Shown: positions 21,156-32,104 of the stretch, in pieces
Position numbering within the stretch: position 1 is the stretch's first letter
Layout: each line of letters begins with the position of its first letter
DNA from: Forficula auricularia
Taxonomy: Eukaryota > Arthropoda > Insecta > Dermaptera > Forficulidae
Reading direction: 5' to 3'
NCBI GenBank assembly: GCA_024734495.1
Contig: JALMQS010000153.1
Coordinates: forward strand, 35,836,584-35,900,583
DNA: 64,000 nucleotides
The notes under the pieces: generated by a model
Databases searched by the model: none
What the model saw: only the letters and a program-made list of their open reading frames with translations
Told to the model about the DNA's origin: nothing
Made by a program: the position numbers and the translations under genes

Positions 21156-21939
21156 GATTTATGACCACCGTTAAATTTAAAAAATAACGAACAATTCTGC
21201 TTTTATCGATGAATTTGCAAATAAGAGGGAAAAAATTTCAAAATTGAAGAGTTCTTTTTTAAACAGAAACCCTGGTTGAAATGTCACCGCCCGCCCCTGA
21301 TATCTATATTTATTTATCTGGATTTTTTGAGGGGCCCCGTTTAAATTTAAAAATCATGTGCCTAGAACTTATTTTTTAGTGTATTATAGTTTGATAACTG
21401 TGGTCCGGATTTTCTCCTCATGATCCTATCTTATATAATATAGGCACATAGGTATAGATTTGATATCTGGGAATTTTTTGAGGTATCTTATTCCTCCACA
21501 CCATGCATAGATAAAAAAAATTGAAATTATTTTCTAATTTAAGTATATAATTCAGAAACAGCTATCTATAATTGGAAGTGTTTAAAAAAAAAGTTTTAGA
21601 TGTATGGGTGGGGGGGGGGAAGAATTTGAACCTCTTGAACCCCTTAGTCACATACATGTATAACTATATATATATATATATATATATAGGGGCACTCAAG
21701 GCAGACCTGGATCCGATGCATAACATTTATATAGACAGATGAGACATGAAAAGTAGTAATCATTAATATAAAAAATAAATAAATAAGATGTAAAATAACA
21801 TGAAATACATACTATTTTGAGAAAAAATAAGCCCGACTTGGTGGCACCCTGAGAACCCCCTCCACTCTCACATTCGGCCAATATATATACCTTAATATAT
21901 ATATTATAGATGTTCATTGAGGTTTCCATGGATAGGTTC

Positions 21940-22150
21940 AATGTCATTAGAGATTTTTCGGATTTCTCCGTGTGGGTTTTGGAGATTGACTCGACGTTTC
22001 GCTTCTCCATTTTCTTAGACAACCCTGGACGACAGGCCAAGACCACTAAGACAACCCACCCCCTATCTTGAAAATGGCTCCAAAAGGAAGACCGAAATGT
22101 CGAGTAAATCTCAAAAACACACGCGGAGAAACCCGAAAAATCTAATAACA
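21940..22150. repeat. Fold-back with ribozyme-like words
   Basis: About 55-bp arms: 'attagagatttttcggattt' at left and the complement of 'aaacccgaaaaatctaataa' at right. Each arm, read outward, contains GAAACGTCGAG or GAAATGTCGAG preceded by a short stem, as in PLE hammerheads, but the CTGANGA box is reduced to TTGAAAA. The 177-codon frame 21696-22229 (minus) runs through this palindrome and looks non-genic. Confidence 0.5.
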
Positions 22151-22175
22151 TATATAGATAGATAGATAGATAGAT
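22148..22175. repeat. (GATA)n microsatellite
   Basis: About six 'agat' units. Confidence 0.85.
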
Positions 22176-22470
22176 ATACGGGGGGAGCACCCCTCGATAA
22201 AGCAGTGTGTATTCTAAAGGAATAGGCAAAACTTTATTTATTTGAAAGGAATGATTTTTAATTTTAATACTTAAAAAATTTTTAAAAGAAAAAAATAAAT
22301 AATTATGATTAAATCAGTTTCATTCCAGGTTGATTAATTTTGCAAGGAATCAGCAGCAAATAAGATGTAGCTACAAGAACTCTGTCCCTGCAAGCTTCAG
22401 AGCAAGAAAAAAGTAAAAATATTCATCTGGATTTCGGGCTGTTTGGATCGTACAAACGAGAAGAAAATGT

Positions 22471-22726
22471 GGTACTTACGTATTAACGCCACCGCAACTA
22501 GATTTGACGGTTTTTAAATCTCTCCAATCTACACCTAAAGTTTGTTTGGGAACCCATTTTTTATCTAATCAAACCGAGATCATAAACCGAACCTATTCAA
22601 GTTGTTTTTTGACAGAGGGGAACTGATTTATTCTATTTTATGATTTATCTCAAAAAGTTTAGGTGTAGATTGGCGAAATTTAAAAACCGCCAAATCTAGC
22701 TGCGGTGGCGTTAATACGTAAGTACC
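22471..22726. mobile_element. MITE with perfect 8-bp duplication
   Basis: Ends GGTACTTACGTATTAACGCC and, inverted, GGCGTTAATACGTAAGTACC, with about 75-bp imperfect TIRs, flanked by GAAAATGT on both sides (22463-22470 and 22727-22734). An 8-bp duplication suggests hAT, though the ends lack the usual CA start. It lies inside the 3.8 kb insertion in mariner, so it is a third nesting level. Confidence 0.85.
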
Positions 22727-23724
22727 GAAAATGTATATGATTGTAAAATTTTACTTTAATTCATTTCATATAAATATAAACTCATCCTATTATTATAAAT
22801 AAATATTATTAAAAAATAGTTTTGAAGATTTATTTCATAATATATCCTATTTTTTAAGAAATAATTTTACAAGCGATGAAGAATAAAAAAGTTGTTTTAT
22901 CAATTATCATTTATGAAAAGTACTTTTTAATTAGTATAGGCGCAGCTATTTAAAGATATAAATATGAAAACAAAGAATAAAATGAGTTTAATTTTCTTTT
23001 TAAAAGAAACCAGGAAATGAAAATATTCATCAAGATGATGTACCTAAGTATATCTTAAATAAAAAAACATAACATATCCATCCTTAGTTATAACTGATCA
23101 TTCTATATTATGGCGGGTGTCTCCAGAAATAGATTAATATTAATTTAATAAAATAAAATAGTATTAGGATTATCTTTGAAGAGAACATCCTTTCTTCACT
23201 AACAGTTTCATATATACTATATAAAAGATTTGATTAGCTATATTAGATAAAATTAAGAATAAATAGAAATTTTATATTAGTTAAATCTTTTCCCCTTTAT
23301 ATCTTGAAAAAATTTAGTTTTTCAGATACTGCAGTTGATAGATTAATCAATACAGATGACGAAATTGGAATTGTTCTTCAAATAATTTCGATGAAATTGT
23401 TAGAAATGGTTAATATAGTATATATATAGTATAAAAGAAGAGCCTATCTATTGCAGATAATTCAATTAGTAAATAGGTACAATTTGATTTTGCGAGAGAT
23501 ATATAGATATATAGTTTTTTTAATTAAGTTTGATGAAATATAAAATATATATAACAACAAAAAGGTTAATGTTGTTAATAAATTAATTTACTATTAGATG
23601 ACACATGTTTTAATTCTATTTAGCTTAAGAAGATATAAATTTTAGTTTTTGGATTCATCTTTTATTTAAATTTCCAGCTAATACATAATTGTAGCTATAT
23701 CTTAATGACTGTGAATTATCAAAT

Positions 23725-24060
23725 TATCAATACTTATTGAGTTTTTAAGAGAAACAAGCTGATTGAATATTAATTATTTAATTTTTTGAATTAATTAATG
23801 AGTTTATTTATTTTTTTTTGCTGTGTTTTGATTAAACAGCCCTGAGGTTGCAGCGCTATTCAACTACGTCAGTGAAGTTAGGCCACGCTAATTATGGGAA
23901 ATCGATTATCAATACTTATTGAGTTTTTAAGAGAAACCAGCTGATTGAATATTAATTCTTTAATTTTTTGAATTAATTAATGAGTTTATTTATTTTTTTT
24001 GCTGTGTTTTAAATAAACAGCCCTGAAGTTGCAGCTCTAGTTATGCGATATTCAAAGCCG
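23725..24060 (+). repeat. Two-unit 182-bp tandem repeat
   Basis: 'tatcaatacttattgagttt' occurs at 23725 and 23907 and each unit runs through 'ttgctgtgtttt' and 'cagccctga(a/g)gttgcagc'. It sits at the right end of the 3.8 kb insertion and could be terminal repeats of that element. Confidence 0.85.
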
Positions 24061-24928
24061 TGAAAGTAGTGCACTCATTTCCGGAGACGAGACGTGATTT
24101 TATGATTACGACAGGCAATCCAGACATCAGGATAGTGAATGACGTTCACCAAATGAGCCGAGACCAAAAAAACCACGTCGTATTCAGTTAAAAAAGAAGG
24201 ATATGCTCACGGTTTTCATGGATTACAACGGTGTAGTGCATCATGAATTTTTGCCAGTAGGCCAGACAGTAAACAAAGAGTATTATTTGGGGGTTATGAG
24301 ACGTTTGCGTGAAGCAATTCGCCGAAAGAGATCAAAATTGTGGGCAGAAAACTCGTGGATTTTGCACCATGATAACGGACCGTTGCACAGTGCCATCATT
24401 ATTCGAATTTTTTTGACGAAAAATGCAACAAATACCATCCAACAGCCACCGAATTCACCTGATTTGGCTCCCTGTGACTTCTTTTGTTCAATCGAGTTAA
24501 AAAACCATTACGCGGAACGCGTTTCAGCAGTCGCGAGGAAGTAATGGAAAAATCACAGGAAGCACTTATGGACATACCGAAAACCGAATATAAAAAATGT
24601 TTCGAGGATTGGATCAAGCGCTGGCATAAGTATGTTGCAGTCGATGGGGATTACTTTGAAGGGGACAATATAGATATAGATGAATAAACTTGTATTTTTA
24701 ATTTTCTGAATAAATTCCGGGAACTTTTTGATCAAGGGAGTATCATTGTAAAATGGTTATATTGTCGGTCGCTAATTCAGGAATATAAAATATAAAAGTT
24801 GATTAAATTAAGTACAGCAAATTGATGTTAGATGCTGCTAATGGCAATCACTTGCTTGAAGGCTAGTTATTATTAAATTCATTTTATTGAGAATTAATTT
24901 GGTTTTCATAAGAAAAATTCGGGAATGT

Positions 24929-25545
24929 GCTTAAGAGGCCACAAGACAGAAGGGATAACTTATATGGCATATATAATTCTAATATTCTAAAATTATTAAA
25001 ATTTATATTTTTATGAAAAAATAAATTTTTTAATTAAATTTTAATTATTTTTTGGGGTTGTTTTGAGGTGACGCGTCACGACACGGGTCACGGTTGAGCT
25101 GTGGTCTAGTGCCAGTTCAATCATTGTCGGAAAATATATTAATTATTCCTTTTCAAAAAATAATAAAATTATTAAAATTTATATTTTTATAAAAAATAAA
25201 TTTTGTAATTAAACATTTATTAAAAAATTTATTTAATTTTATTATTTTTTGAAAAGAAATAATTAATATATTTTCCGACAATGATTGAACTGGCACTAGA
25301 CCACAGCTCAACCGTGATGGCTCACTCCCATTTACTGTCCAGGAAAATAAAATGTACATTAGCGCCAAAATTAAAATATAAGATATTAATTTGAGCTTAG
25401 AGTTAATGCTGCAGAGCCATCTTTGGCTTGAATTGGTACCAACAGAGACGCGTGATGCGTGACGCGTGACGACTCAATCCCATTTACTGCCAAGTAAAAT
25501 AAAAAGTGTCTAAGGGGCTCCAAAATAATTTATCACTTCAAAAAA
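24929..25545 (+). repeat. Family B copy 2 with internal inversion
   Basis: Same landmarks as 980-1335. In addition the block around 'ccgacaatgattgaactggc' is present both inverted (25069-25160) and direct (25250-25335), making a local fold-back. The inverted copy keeps 'cgacacgggtcacggttgag', which the direct copy has lost; the copy at 1100 has 'accgtgacccgtgacggc'. Confidence 0.7.
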
Positions 25546-25559
25546 AAAATTACTTTAAA

Positions 25560-25835
25560 TCACAAAAGCATCCAATTAAAATTCAATTACTATAACATGT
25601 TATCACATCTTATCAAAAATCTAGCAAGAAGTTTGTTTTCGACTTCGATCGCTCCTAGGAATCCAAAAACCGGGTATTTCTAGCCAAATGGCTTTTATCT
25701 CCTCGTGCGCCACATTCTAAATGATTATAAAATAATATTTATTAACTATTAAATAAATACATTTTTAATGTACTCATATCTATTAAAAATAATTCAACGG
25801 ATTAGTTTTGTTATTCAAATAATATTAGTAGTTGT
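25560..25835. other. AT-rich spacer
   Basis: Nothing recognised between the family B repeat and the following palindrome. Confidence 0.4.
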
Positions 25836-25839
25836 GTGC

Positions 25840-27120
25840 TCAATCTGAATAGGAGGTTTGCTAACAAAATTTCGTGACGGACCATTGTCAAAAATGCAAA
25901 AAAAAAACTAAAAAAAATCTCATTTTTTCCCGGTTTTTGATTATCTATAACTCGAAAACTATCAACTTTTCGTAAATAACCTTCCCTTTCAAAATGAAAG
26001 TTCATAAAATTTCCTACAAATTTCATCATTTAGGTTTTTTCTCCGACCAACCGTTCGGGCTCAAGCGCTAGTTGAAAATTGGCGTATTTTTTCTGTTTCC
26101 GCAAATCCCAAAAACTTTTTTTGATTTTTTCCCATTTTGACCATGAAGGAACACGTTTTTGACAAAGACCACTCTATACATTTTTAAACTAGATTAAATT
26201 TGCTACAATTCAAACAAAGTTTCATCTTAATTGGATAATGGTAACCCGTGCCGCAATGAGGTTGAAGTTTTAAAAAACTGGAATTTTTTGAAGAAAAAGT
26301 TTATCCTTCATAAAATGAAAACCACTCATCCTAGAAACTAGATTCCTATCTCATTCTCTAGGAAATGTTGTTGACTTGAACGTTTACTTAGACCACGTTT
26401 TTGTTAAAACTCTTAGATTTATAGATATCCAGCATTTTCCATGACAGGAAATGATCCATTTTTTCAAAAAATCGCAGTTTTTCCTACATAAAATGAAAAC
26501 CACATCCTAGAAACTTGAAAATTCTTAGATTTATAGATATCTAGCATTTTTCATGACAGGATATGATCCGAATCCTCAAAATTGTCATGGAAAATGCTGG
26601 ATATCTATAAATTTAAGAGTTTTATCAAAAAAGTGTCCAAGTAAACGTTCAAGTCAACACAAATTCCTAGAGAATGAAATAGAAATCAAGTTTCTAGGAT
26701 GAGTGATTTTAATTTTATGAAGGAAAAACTGCTATTTTTTGCAAAAAATTGTATAAAATTTAATCTAGTTTAAAAATGTATTGAATGGTCTTTGTTGAAA
26801 ACGTGCTCTTTCATGGTCAAAATTGGAAAAAAATCGAAAAAAGTGCGTGTTTTTGAGATTAGCGGAAACAGAAAAAATAGGCCAATTTTCAAATAGCCCT
26901 TGAGCCCGAACGGTTGGTCTAAGAAAAAAATCTAAATTTATAGGAAATTTTATGAAATTTCATTTTGAATAGGAAGTTTATCTACGAAAAGTTTATAGTT
27001 TTCGAGCTATAAGCAAAAAACCGCCAAAAATGAGAGTTTTTTTATCTTTTTTTTTTTGCATTTTTGACAATGTTTCGTCACGAAATTTTGTTAGCAAACC
27101 TCAGATTCGGATTCAGCACA
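25840..27120. mobile_element. 1.27 kb palindromic element
   Basis: Arms meet near 26555. The outer ends ('aggtttgctaacaaaatttc' and its complement) and the inner block (gatatccagcattttccat / atggaaaatgctggatatc) pair, with 'ccgaccaaccgttcgggc' in each arm. The same inner sequence fills the element at 34024-35296, but the outer 60 bases differ. No transposase remains. Short frames recur because arms and copies are duplicated. Confidence 0.8.
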
Positions 27121-27124
27121 CCCA

Positions 27125-27735
27125 AAAATATAAAGACATGAAGGAATCGACTTAAAATCAAAAATAACGATCGATTCTTATCTAATACTAGAGGAATAAC
27201 CTTATTGCATTCCATTTTTGATGCTTTGACTATTAATCGCAACCTCTACTGAAAACGTGGAAGAATCGACTTAAAATCATCAATATAGTCAAAACATCAA
27301 AAATGGAATGCAATAAGGTTATTCCTCTAGTATTAGATAAGAATTGATCGTTATTTTTTATTTTAAGTCGATTCCTCCATGTCTTCAGCAATGGTTACCA
27401 ATAATAATCGAAGGGTCAAAAATCTAATGTATAATTGTTATTCCTCAAGTATTAGATGAGAATCGATCGCTATTTTTGATATTAAGTCGAATCCTCCATG
27501 TCTTCAGCAACGGTTACCAATAAAAACCGAAACGTCAAAAATCCAATGTAGAATGGTTATTCCTCGACTGCTAAATGAGAATCGATCATTATTTTTGAAT
27601 TAAAGTCAACATGAATTGCAAATTGCAAGTGATATCTGATTAATAATAAAGGAATAAACATATTAATATTTCAAATGAATTCGGATAATGTTTAGCAACG
27701 TTTAGATCCGTTGCAGTTTATTTATTTATGGCTTA
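27125..27735. repeat. Satellite-Helitron family, rearranged units
   Basis: Contains four or five diverged 'aatcgacttaaaatc' modules related to the 119-bp unit. The first 160 bases are direct and the rest inverted around 27285. It ends with 'aacatattaatatttcaaat' and a variant of 'gcaacgatccgttgcag', as at 15650-15710. Confidence 0.7.
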
Positions 27736-27759
27736 AAATTTAGGCCAATATGAAATCTA

Positions 27760-28580
27760 TGAGTTTCATTAAATTCTGAATAAAATAAGTCATTCGTCAG
27801 TGCCTATAATGCCTATTTTGCCCTATTCTGGGTGTTAGTGCTTATTTCACATCTATAAATGCCTTTTTTAGTGCCTATTTGAACTAAAATTGGTAATTTC
27901 CATTTTTTACGATACATTTTCTAAATTTAAAAGTTTTTTTGAATTATTAAGAAAAAATTCCGAAAAAATTATTAAAGTAGAGGTACCTGGATCCAAGCAC
28001 CTATATATTATGCTCACCATTTGGATGAAATTCCAAAGGTACATTTGAAATTTATTTTTTTATATATTGTTCAATTCTATTTATTTATTATTTTAGGTCA
28101 TAGAAACAATCAATGTAGATGATGCTCTATCTATAAGGTAGGCTAAGAATGCTTTTTATCTTCTATTACTCTTGACGCTGATTTAACATATATAAAGTGT
28201 AATTTTAACAATCTACCTGTAACCATTACATCATTAGAAGCAAGAAATCTCTCTTTTGATAGAGTCCATAAAAATATTCCAGAGATTTCAAGAAAATATC
28301 AAAAAAGCACCTGGTCATATTGCCTTCAATCTCAATCGAAAAATGGACAAAATACTGAACCGGAATCCTGGATGGAAAATAATGGAAAGAATAGCCAGGA
28401 TTTAGGAGGTTATAGTAGTGCAAAAAAGGAAAATTTAACACCATGCAATGACTTATTTGAATTTATGTGCCTATTTTTTACTTAAAATACCCTTTTAAGT
28501 GCCTATGTTAGTTATTTTTAGAGCTTAGTTGCCTGCCTATTTTAAAGATTTTTAGTGCCTATAAATCCGACCCCTAGTTA
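27760..28580 (+). mobile_element. hAT-like element encoding a CGGBP1-like protein (relic)
   Basis: Both ends are rich in 'tgcctatttt' and 'agtgcctataaat' words; the right end reads as an inverted AGGGGTCGGATTTATAGGCA, as seen in hAT elements with a CGGBP1-like ORF. A frameshifted protein lies inside. The left TIR is not clear and no duplication was found. Confidence 0.55.
28085..28420 (+). pseudogene. CGGBP1-like hAT-associated protein fragment
   Basis: Across at least one frameshift it reads LPVTITSLEARNLSFDRVHK, then APGHIAFNLNRKMDKILNRN and PGWKIMERIARI. This matches the pattern of the C-terminal part of CGGBP1-like proteins ('...I..LE..GL.L..A', then a 'PG..G..V..K...VL..NPGY' block). 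No intact frame exists. Confidence 0.55.
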
Positions 28581-28705
28581 TCATAGGTAGCAGACGAACA
28601 GACAGAAAAAAATAAGTTTGATAATGTTTTTCATTGACTTGATTGATTTTAAGAAAAAATATTTTTAGAGTCATTATTTGGAAATTTGCAAAAATCTAAG
28701 ACACT

Positions 28706-28840
28706 GGAAGCGACAACACGCTACGGAGGTGAAGTGCGACAATGAACCAATACACTCTATTTACCAAATATTACTACTAATACTACTCTACTCCATTTGC
28801 TAATTGTCGCGCTTCATCCCCGAAGCGCGTTGTCGCTTCC
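28706..28840. mobile_element. Short palindromic MITE
   Basis: GGAAGCGACAACACGCTACG at left and the complement of CGAAGCGCGTTGTCGCTTCC at right, about 45-bp arms, 135 bp in all. No clear target duplication. Confidence 0.65.
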
Positions 28841-29099
28841 AATGGACGACTGGGGTCAGAGTAAAGGAATATTTCCAGTTTTTCAATTCCACCTAAAATT
28901 TTGAGATAATTCTTTTAGTCAAGGATCGAAAAAATAAAGATTTGTTTACTGGCTATTTCAAGTCGATAGTTTTAGTCCGTACGTTCAGCAGTGCAATTTT
29001 TACTTTTCACATTTATTCTGTTTCTTTTTTTAGAAACATTTCTAAGATTTCAGTGCGACTTACGGAAAATTTCATCATAGTTTATCCGATCATGGCCCC

Positions 29100-29330
29100 T
29101 AGACACCAAAACCGCCCTCCATTCAAAAGTTTATATACCTATATATGTGAGTATGTGTGTGTGGGGGGGGGGGGGGGGTATGTATCGCAATTTTGTGGGT
29201 GCGCTGCAGGCCGCAACGTTCAACCGATTAAAATAAAATTTGGCACCAAATTTAGTCTTGATGTAAACAAGAGCTGATTAGTTTTTGGTGACTCTAGCCC
29301 CAAGGGGGTGGAAATGGTGGGGGGTTGAAA
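29100..29330 (+). repeat. Family C-like segment with G-run
   Basis: A poly-G tract at about 29161-29178 is followed by 'caaccgattaaaataaaatt', 'tggcacc' and 'gagctgattagtttttgg'. The last parts recur at 45650-45720 after family C. The 111-codon frame 28942-29277 has no motif. Confidence 0.4.
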
Positions 29331-29559
29331 TCTTAAAAAATTCACATAACAACGTTAATATGAATGATACCAGTTTGGTTGCAAATGGCTAATATTATAC
29401 TAATTAACCTTTACAACTTGTGCCTGAAAAGTTTTTGATAGGAGCAGTCTAAAGGGGGGTAGAGCCCCTTCTAAATCTAACTCTTCTTACGGCCTGCCGC
29501 AGGGATTTTTCTATAGTATTTAGAAAAACATTTATTTATAGGCATGATTTTTCTGTGAT

Positions 29560-29960
29560 ATCGGAAATGAGCACCAAGCCGTATTTGTATGAATATAGAA
29601 TCAATGAATGTCAGTTTGTCTGTGACTGTCTGTATTACCTACGATATGATAAATTACGAAAAGTCTTAGAAACTTCGTTTTGATCTCAATGTGTGGTCTA
29701 TTTTCAAAACAAAGAGATGATTACATTTTGGACTACTAGCTTTAGAATATCCGGTTCAAAAAAGCAGAAAATTATAAAAAATCAAATTGTTATTTGGGGA
29801 GTTATCAAACGGTCGGAACTAATGAGCTAAAATGTGGTACACAATTAGATATTATTAAACAACACGCTGTGTTAGCTTTTATCTTTCTAACTTAAGCTTG
29901 CGAAAATACCAAATCACTCAAATTTTAAGAAAGTGTACAGTTTTCATGTTTTCATGTATT
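29560..29960 (+). repeat. Family A copy
   Basis: Ordered words 'cttcgttttgat', 'ctagctttagaat', 'gttatcaaacggtcgg', 'actaatgagctaaaatgtgg' and 'attaaacaacacgctgtgt' parallel 18480-18720. Confidence 0.5.
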
Positions 29961-30596
29961 CAGTTTTCAGTGTATACTTTTCAAATAGAATTTTTTTTTA
30001 ATTTAATTTAACACATTTTACAGTTTGAAAAAAGCTAGCATGGAAATGTGAAAAAACTCCATTTCTATGTAATAATAGAAATAAAATATGCAAGGGATAA
30101 CATATTAAAAGGGAGTAAAGCAGAACATTTTCAAGTTACAGGGGTCTTGCTGCAGAATTTAAACAGCAAAAACCATTTTTAATGTTGGAAACATACCCAT
30201 AAATATTACTTAATTTAATTTATCAGGGTGATTTATTGAAATTCCACAGTCAAGCATTGCATTCCATCAATTTTTTCTTCTTATTTATGTTAAAAAATGT
30301 CAAAAAGTGGAGAAAAATGATTTTCAATCATGATATTTTTTTCTATATGTTTGTCTGGAATCTAATACTCACTTTAACTCAAGAAAGACAAATTGTACAA
30401 AGTTCATTCCTTCCCTCCTGATCATCTTCAAAATTTAGGGAAAGAGTACAGTCTTGGAGAATGTTTACACTTTTTTCTTGAATTTAAACAGCAAAAACCA
30501 TTTTTTATGATTCAAAAGATGAGATTTCTCCATATTTCAGGCATTTTTTCCCATAATTAGGCAAAAAGAAATTTTTAAGTGAATGTATACTAGACC

Positions 30597-30885
30597 ACAC
30601 TGTGGTCATTAGTTGGTGTGCCGCGGAAAAATGTCAAGTTTTGTGAATAGCTGAGAGTTATACGAGCAGCAAGAGATAAGAGCAGCCTTATCAACGATTG
30701 CTCCAAATTTTGATCGCCTGTGCTCACTTAAGCATGCTCAGGTTTCTCATTAAAAATCTTTTCATATTATATTGATTTTAATAATAAATAAATATTAAAT
30801 AAACATTGGTATTTTCTTTGGAGTACCTCTAAAATTTCTTGATATGGTAGGTGTACCTTGAACACAAAAAGTTTGCAGAACACTG
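30597..30885. mobile_element. Probable hAT MITE
   Basis: The right end GCAGAACACTG is a good hAT TIR, and 'ggtgtaccttgaacac' mirrors the subterminal 'gttggtgtgccgcgg' on the left. Flanks 'actagacc' (30589-30596) and 'tctagacg' (30886-30893) match at 6 of 8 positions. The left terminal bases are poorly conserved. Confidence 0.5.
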
Positions 30886-31087
30886 TCTAGACGGTCCTTT
30901 CCCTACAAAAGGAGAAACCAGGAATCTTGGAGAAAACTATGGGAAACAATAAAATAGAAACAGGTCTCTCTAAGAGGATATCTTCTATAAGAATGCTGGA
31001 TGCACATAGTCATATACATCAAATTAAAATACTATAACGATCACAATATTCTAAATTATTATTATCATTTTTGTCCATAATGTGTAT

Positions 31088-31428
31088 TAATTTGAAAGTT
31101 TATAATAGGAATTAAGGACAAGTTTTTTGTGCTGTCTGATTCTGTTTATATTATTTCTAAAACTGTTTACTAATATAATTGTTAGTAAAAAAAGAAAAAA
31201 GAAAAATTGTTTATGTGAATGTGGCGAATTTTTTGAAGTTTTAAGTTTCTGATGGTTCTTCACTGGTAACGGAGATAAAGAAAAATCATGTATTTTGATA
31301 AATGTGTGATGTAACTATTTGAAGCTTTGAAGAAGTCTGCAAAGTCAACGAAACGTTTGTTGAAAAATAAAAAAATATACACAAAAAAACTTGTCCTTAA
31401 TTCCCATTATAAACTTTCGAATATTCTA
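31088..31428. mobile_element. PLE-type terminus of the second family, inverted ends
   Basis: 'gaaagtttataataggaatt' plus 'aaggacaagttttttgtg' at left is inverted at 31382-31425. The inside matches 15190-15400. The ribozyme core is decayed: TTGAAGA for CTGAAGA, then GAAACGTTT. Confidence 0.6.
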
Positions 31429-31892
31429 AATATTTGTTATGTATTCTCATTTTTTGGGAAATTGATTCAATTTTCTTCTTGGCTAAATGAGTATTCAATT
31501 GTTATTTCAGAATTATTATCAATTTTTCTTTTAATTTATAGTGTGAATAAGTAATACATGTTCTATTATGGATAATAGTTGGCTTCTGGCTTGAGGGTGC
31601 TGACAAGAAAATGCCAGAACTTTAATAATTAGTAAGTAATAAGAAATAAACTTTATATCCAAATTAAAGCTAGCCAGTGAAGATATTTCAATCAATTGTT
31701 AATTTGAATTTATTCAAGTCATTTCAACCGCAACTGAGAGAATAGGTTCGATTAAAAAATAATAATTAATTAAATCTTAGTCTAAGCTATTAAGTGACGA
31801 ATGGATAATTTTTCAACAACCGCTTATCAAAAGAATAGAGATGTGAGATGGAAAAAAATAGAATAGCAAAATAAGAAGGGAGAAAAATACCA

Positions 31893-32090
31893 ACATGCCA
31901 GGTAATCAAATCAGCTTAGTAATTCCAGCATTAGTAAAAAATCAACTGTGTGTTCACCACACGACTTTCACATTTTCATTTATTTGAAGTCAACATGCCA
32001 GGTAATCAAATCAGCTTAGTAATTCCAGCATTAGTAAAAAATCAACTAGTGTAATCACCACACGACTTTCACATTTTCATTTATTTGAAG
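31893..32090 (+). repeat. Two-unit tandem repeat of about 99 bp
   Basis: 'aacatgccaggtaatcaaat' starts both units, and each ends in 'cattttcatttatttgaagt'. The units are almost identical except at 'gtgtgttcacc'/'agtgtaatcacc'. Confidence 0.9.
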
Positions 32091-32104
32091 TCATCGCGAC
32101 ACTA

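Larger units (their letters stand above)
20274..24074. mobile_element. 3.8 kb insertion in mariner with 13-bp duplication
   Basis: The mariner sequence TCATTTCCGGAGA occurs on both sides (20261-20273 and 24075-24087), so the insert is exactly bounded. The two 28-base ends are inverted and align end to end; the inner 21 bases match at about 17 positions (core ACTTTGAAAATC against GCTTTGAATATC). No RT, transposase or helicase is recognisable inside. It contains an 8-bp-TSD MITE, a fold-back with ribozyme-like words, a GATA tract, C- and G-runs and a two-unit 182-bp tandem repeat at its right end. A 13-bp duplication with short imperfect TIRs does not fit a standard DNA-transposon superfamily. 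Confidence 0.75.
19798..24687 (+). pseudogene. mariner transposase, split by insertion
   Basis: Exon-like part 1 (19798-20273) starts MDLNLHQRTCIKFC and holds the N-terminal helix-turn-helix half, including 'VYQWHERFKSGRESIEDDER' and 'SGRPSTS'. Part 2 resumes at about 24075. ISGDET near 24080 carries the first catalytic Asp, HHDNGPLHS the second and SPDLAPCDFF the third; 34 residues separate the last two, the DD34D signature of mariner. The C-terminus 'KCFEDWIKRWHKYV'...DIDE ends at 24687. Two stops lie just after the first Asp (near 24094 and 24139); both are TGA where the family has Trp, consistent with G-to-A change. A frame change lies near 24500. Confidence 0.92.
19587..24740 (+). mobile_element. 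mariner transposon, interrupted
   Basis: TIRs CTACCTTGATCAAAAAGTTC and, inverted, GAACTTTTTGATCAAGGGAG, each next to the target TA (19585-19586 and 24741-24742). Removing the 3.8 kb insertion and its duplicated 13 bases leaves about 1.34 kb, the usual mariner length. The transposase reads across the junction in the expected order. The element is dead because of stops and the insertion. Confidence 0.95.

Noticed and set aside
21696..22229. 177-codon open frame on the minus strand
   Set aside because: It runs through a fold-back, a GATA microsatellite (YLSIYLYM repeat) and a TA tract, with no motif. Composition follows the repeats, so I do not call it a gene.
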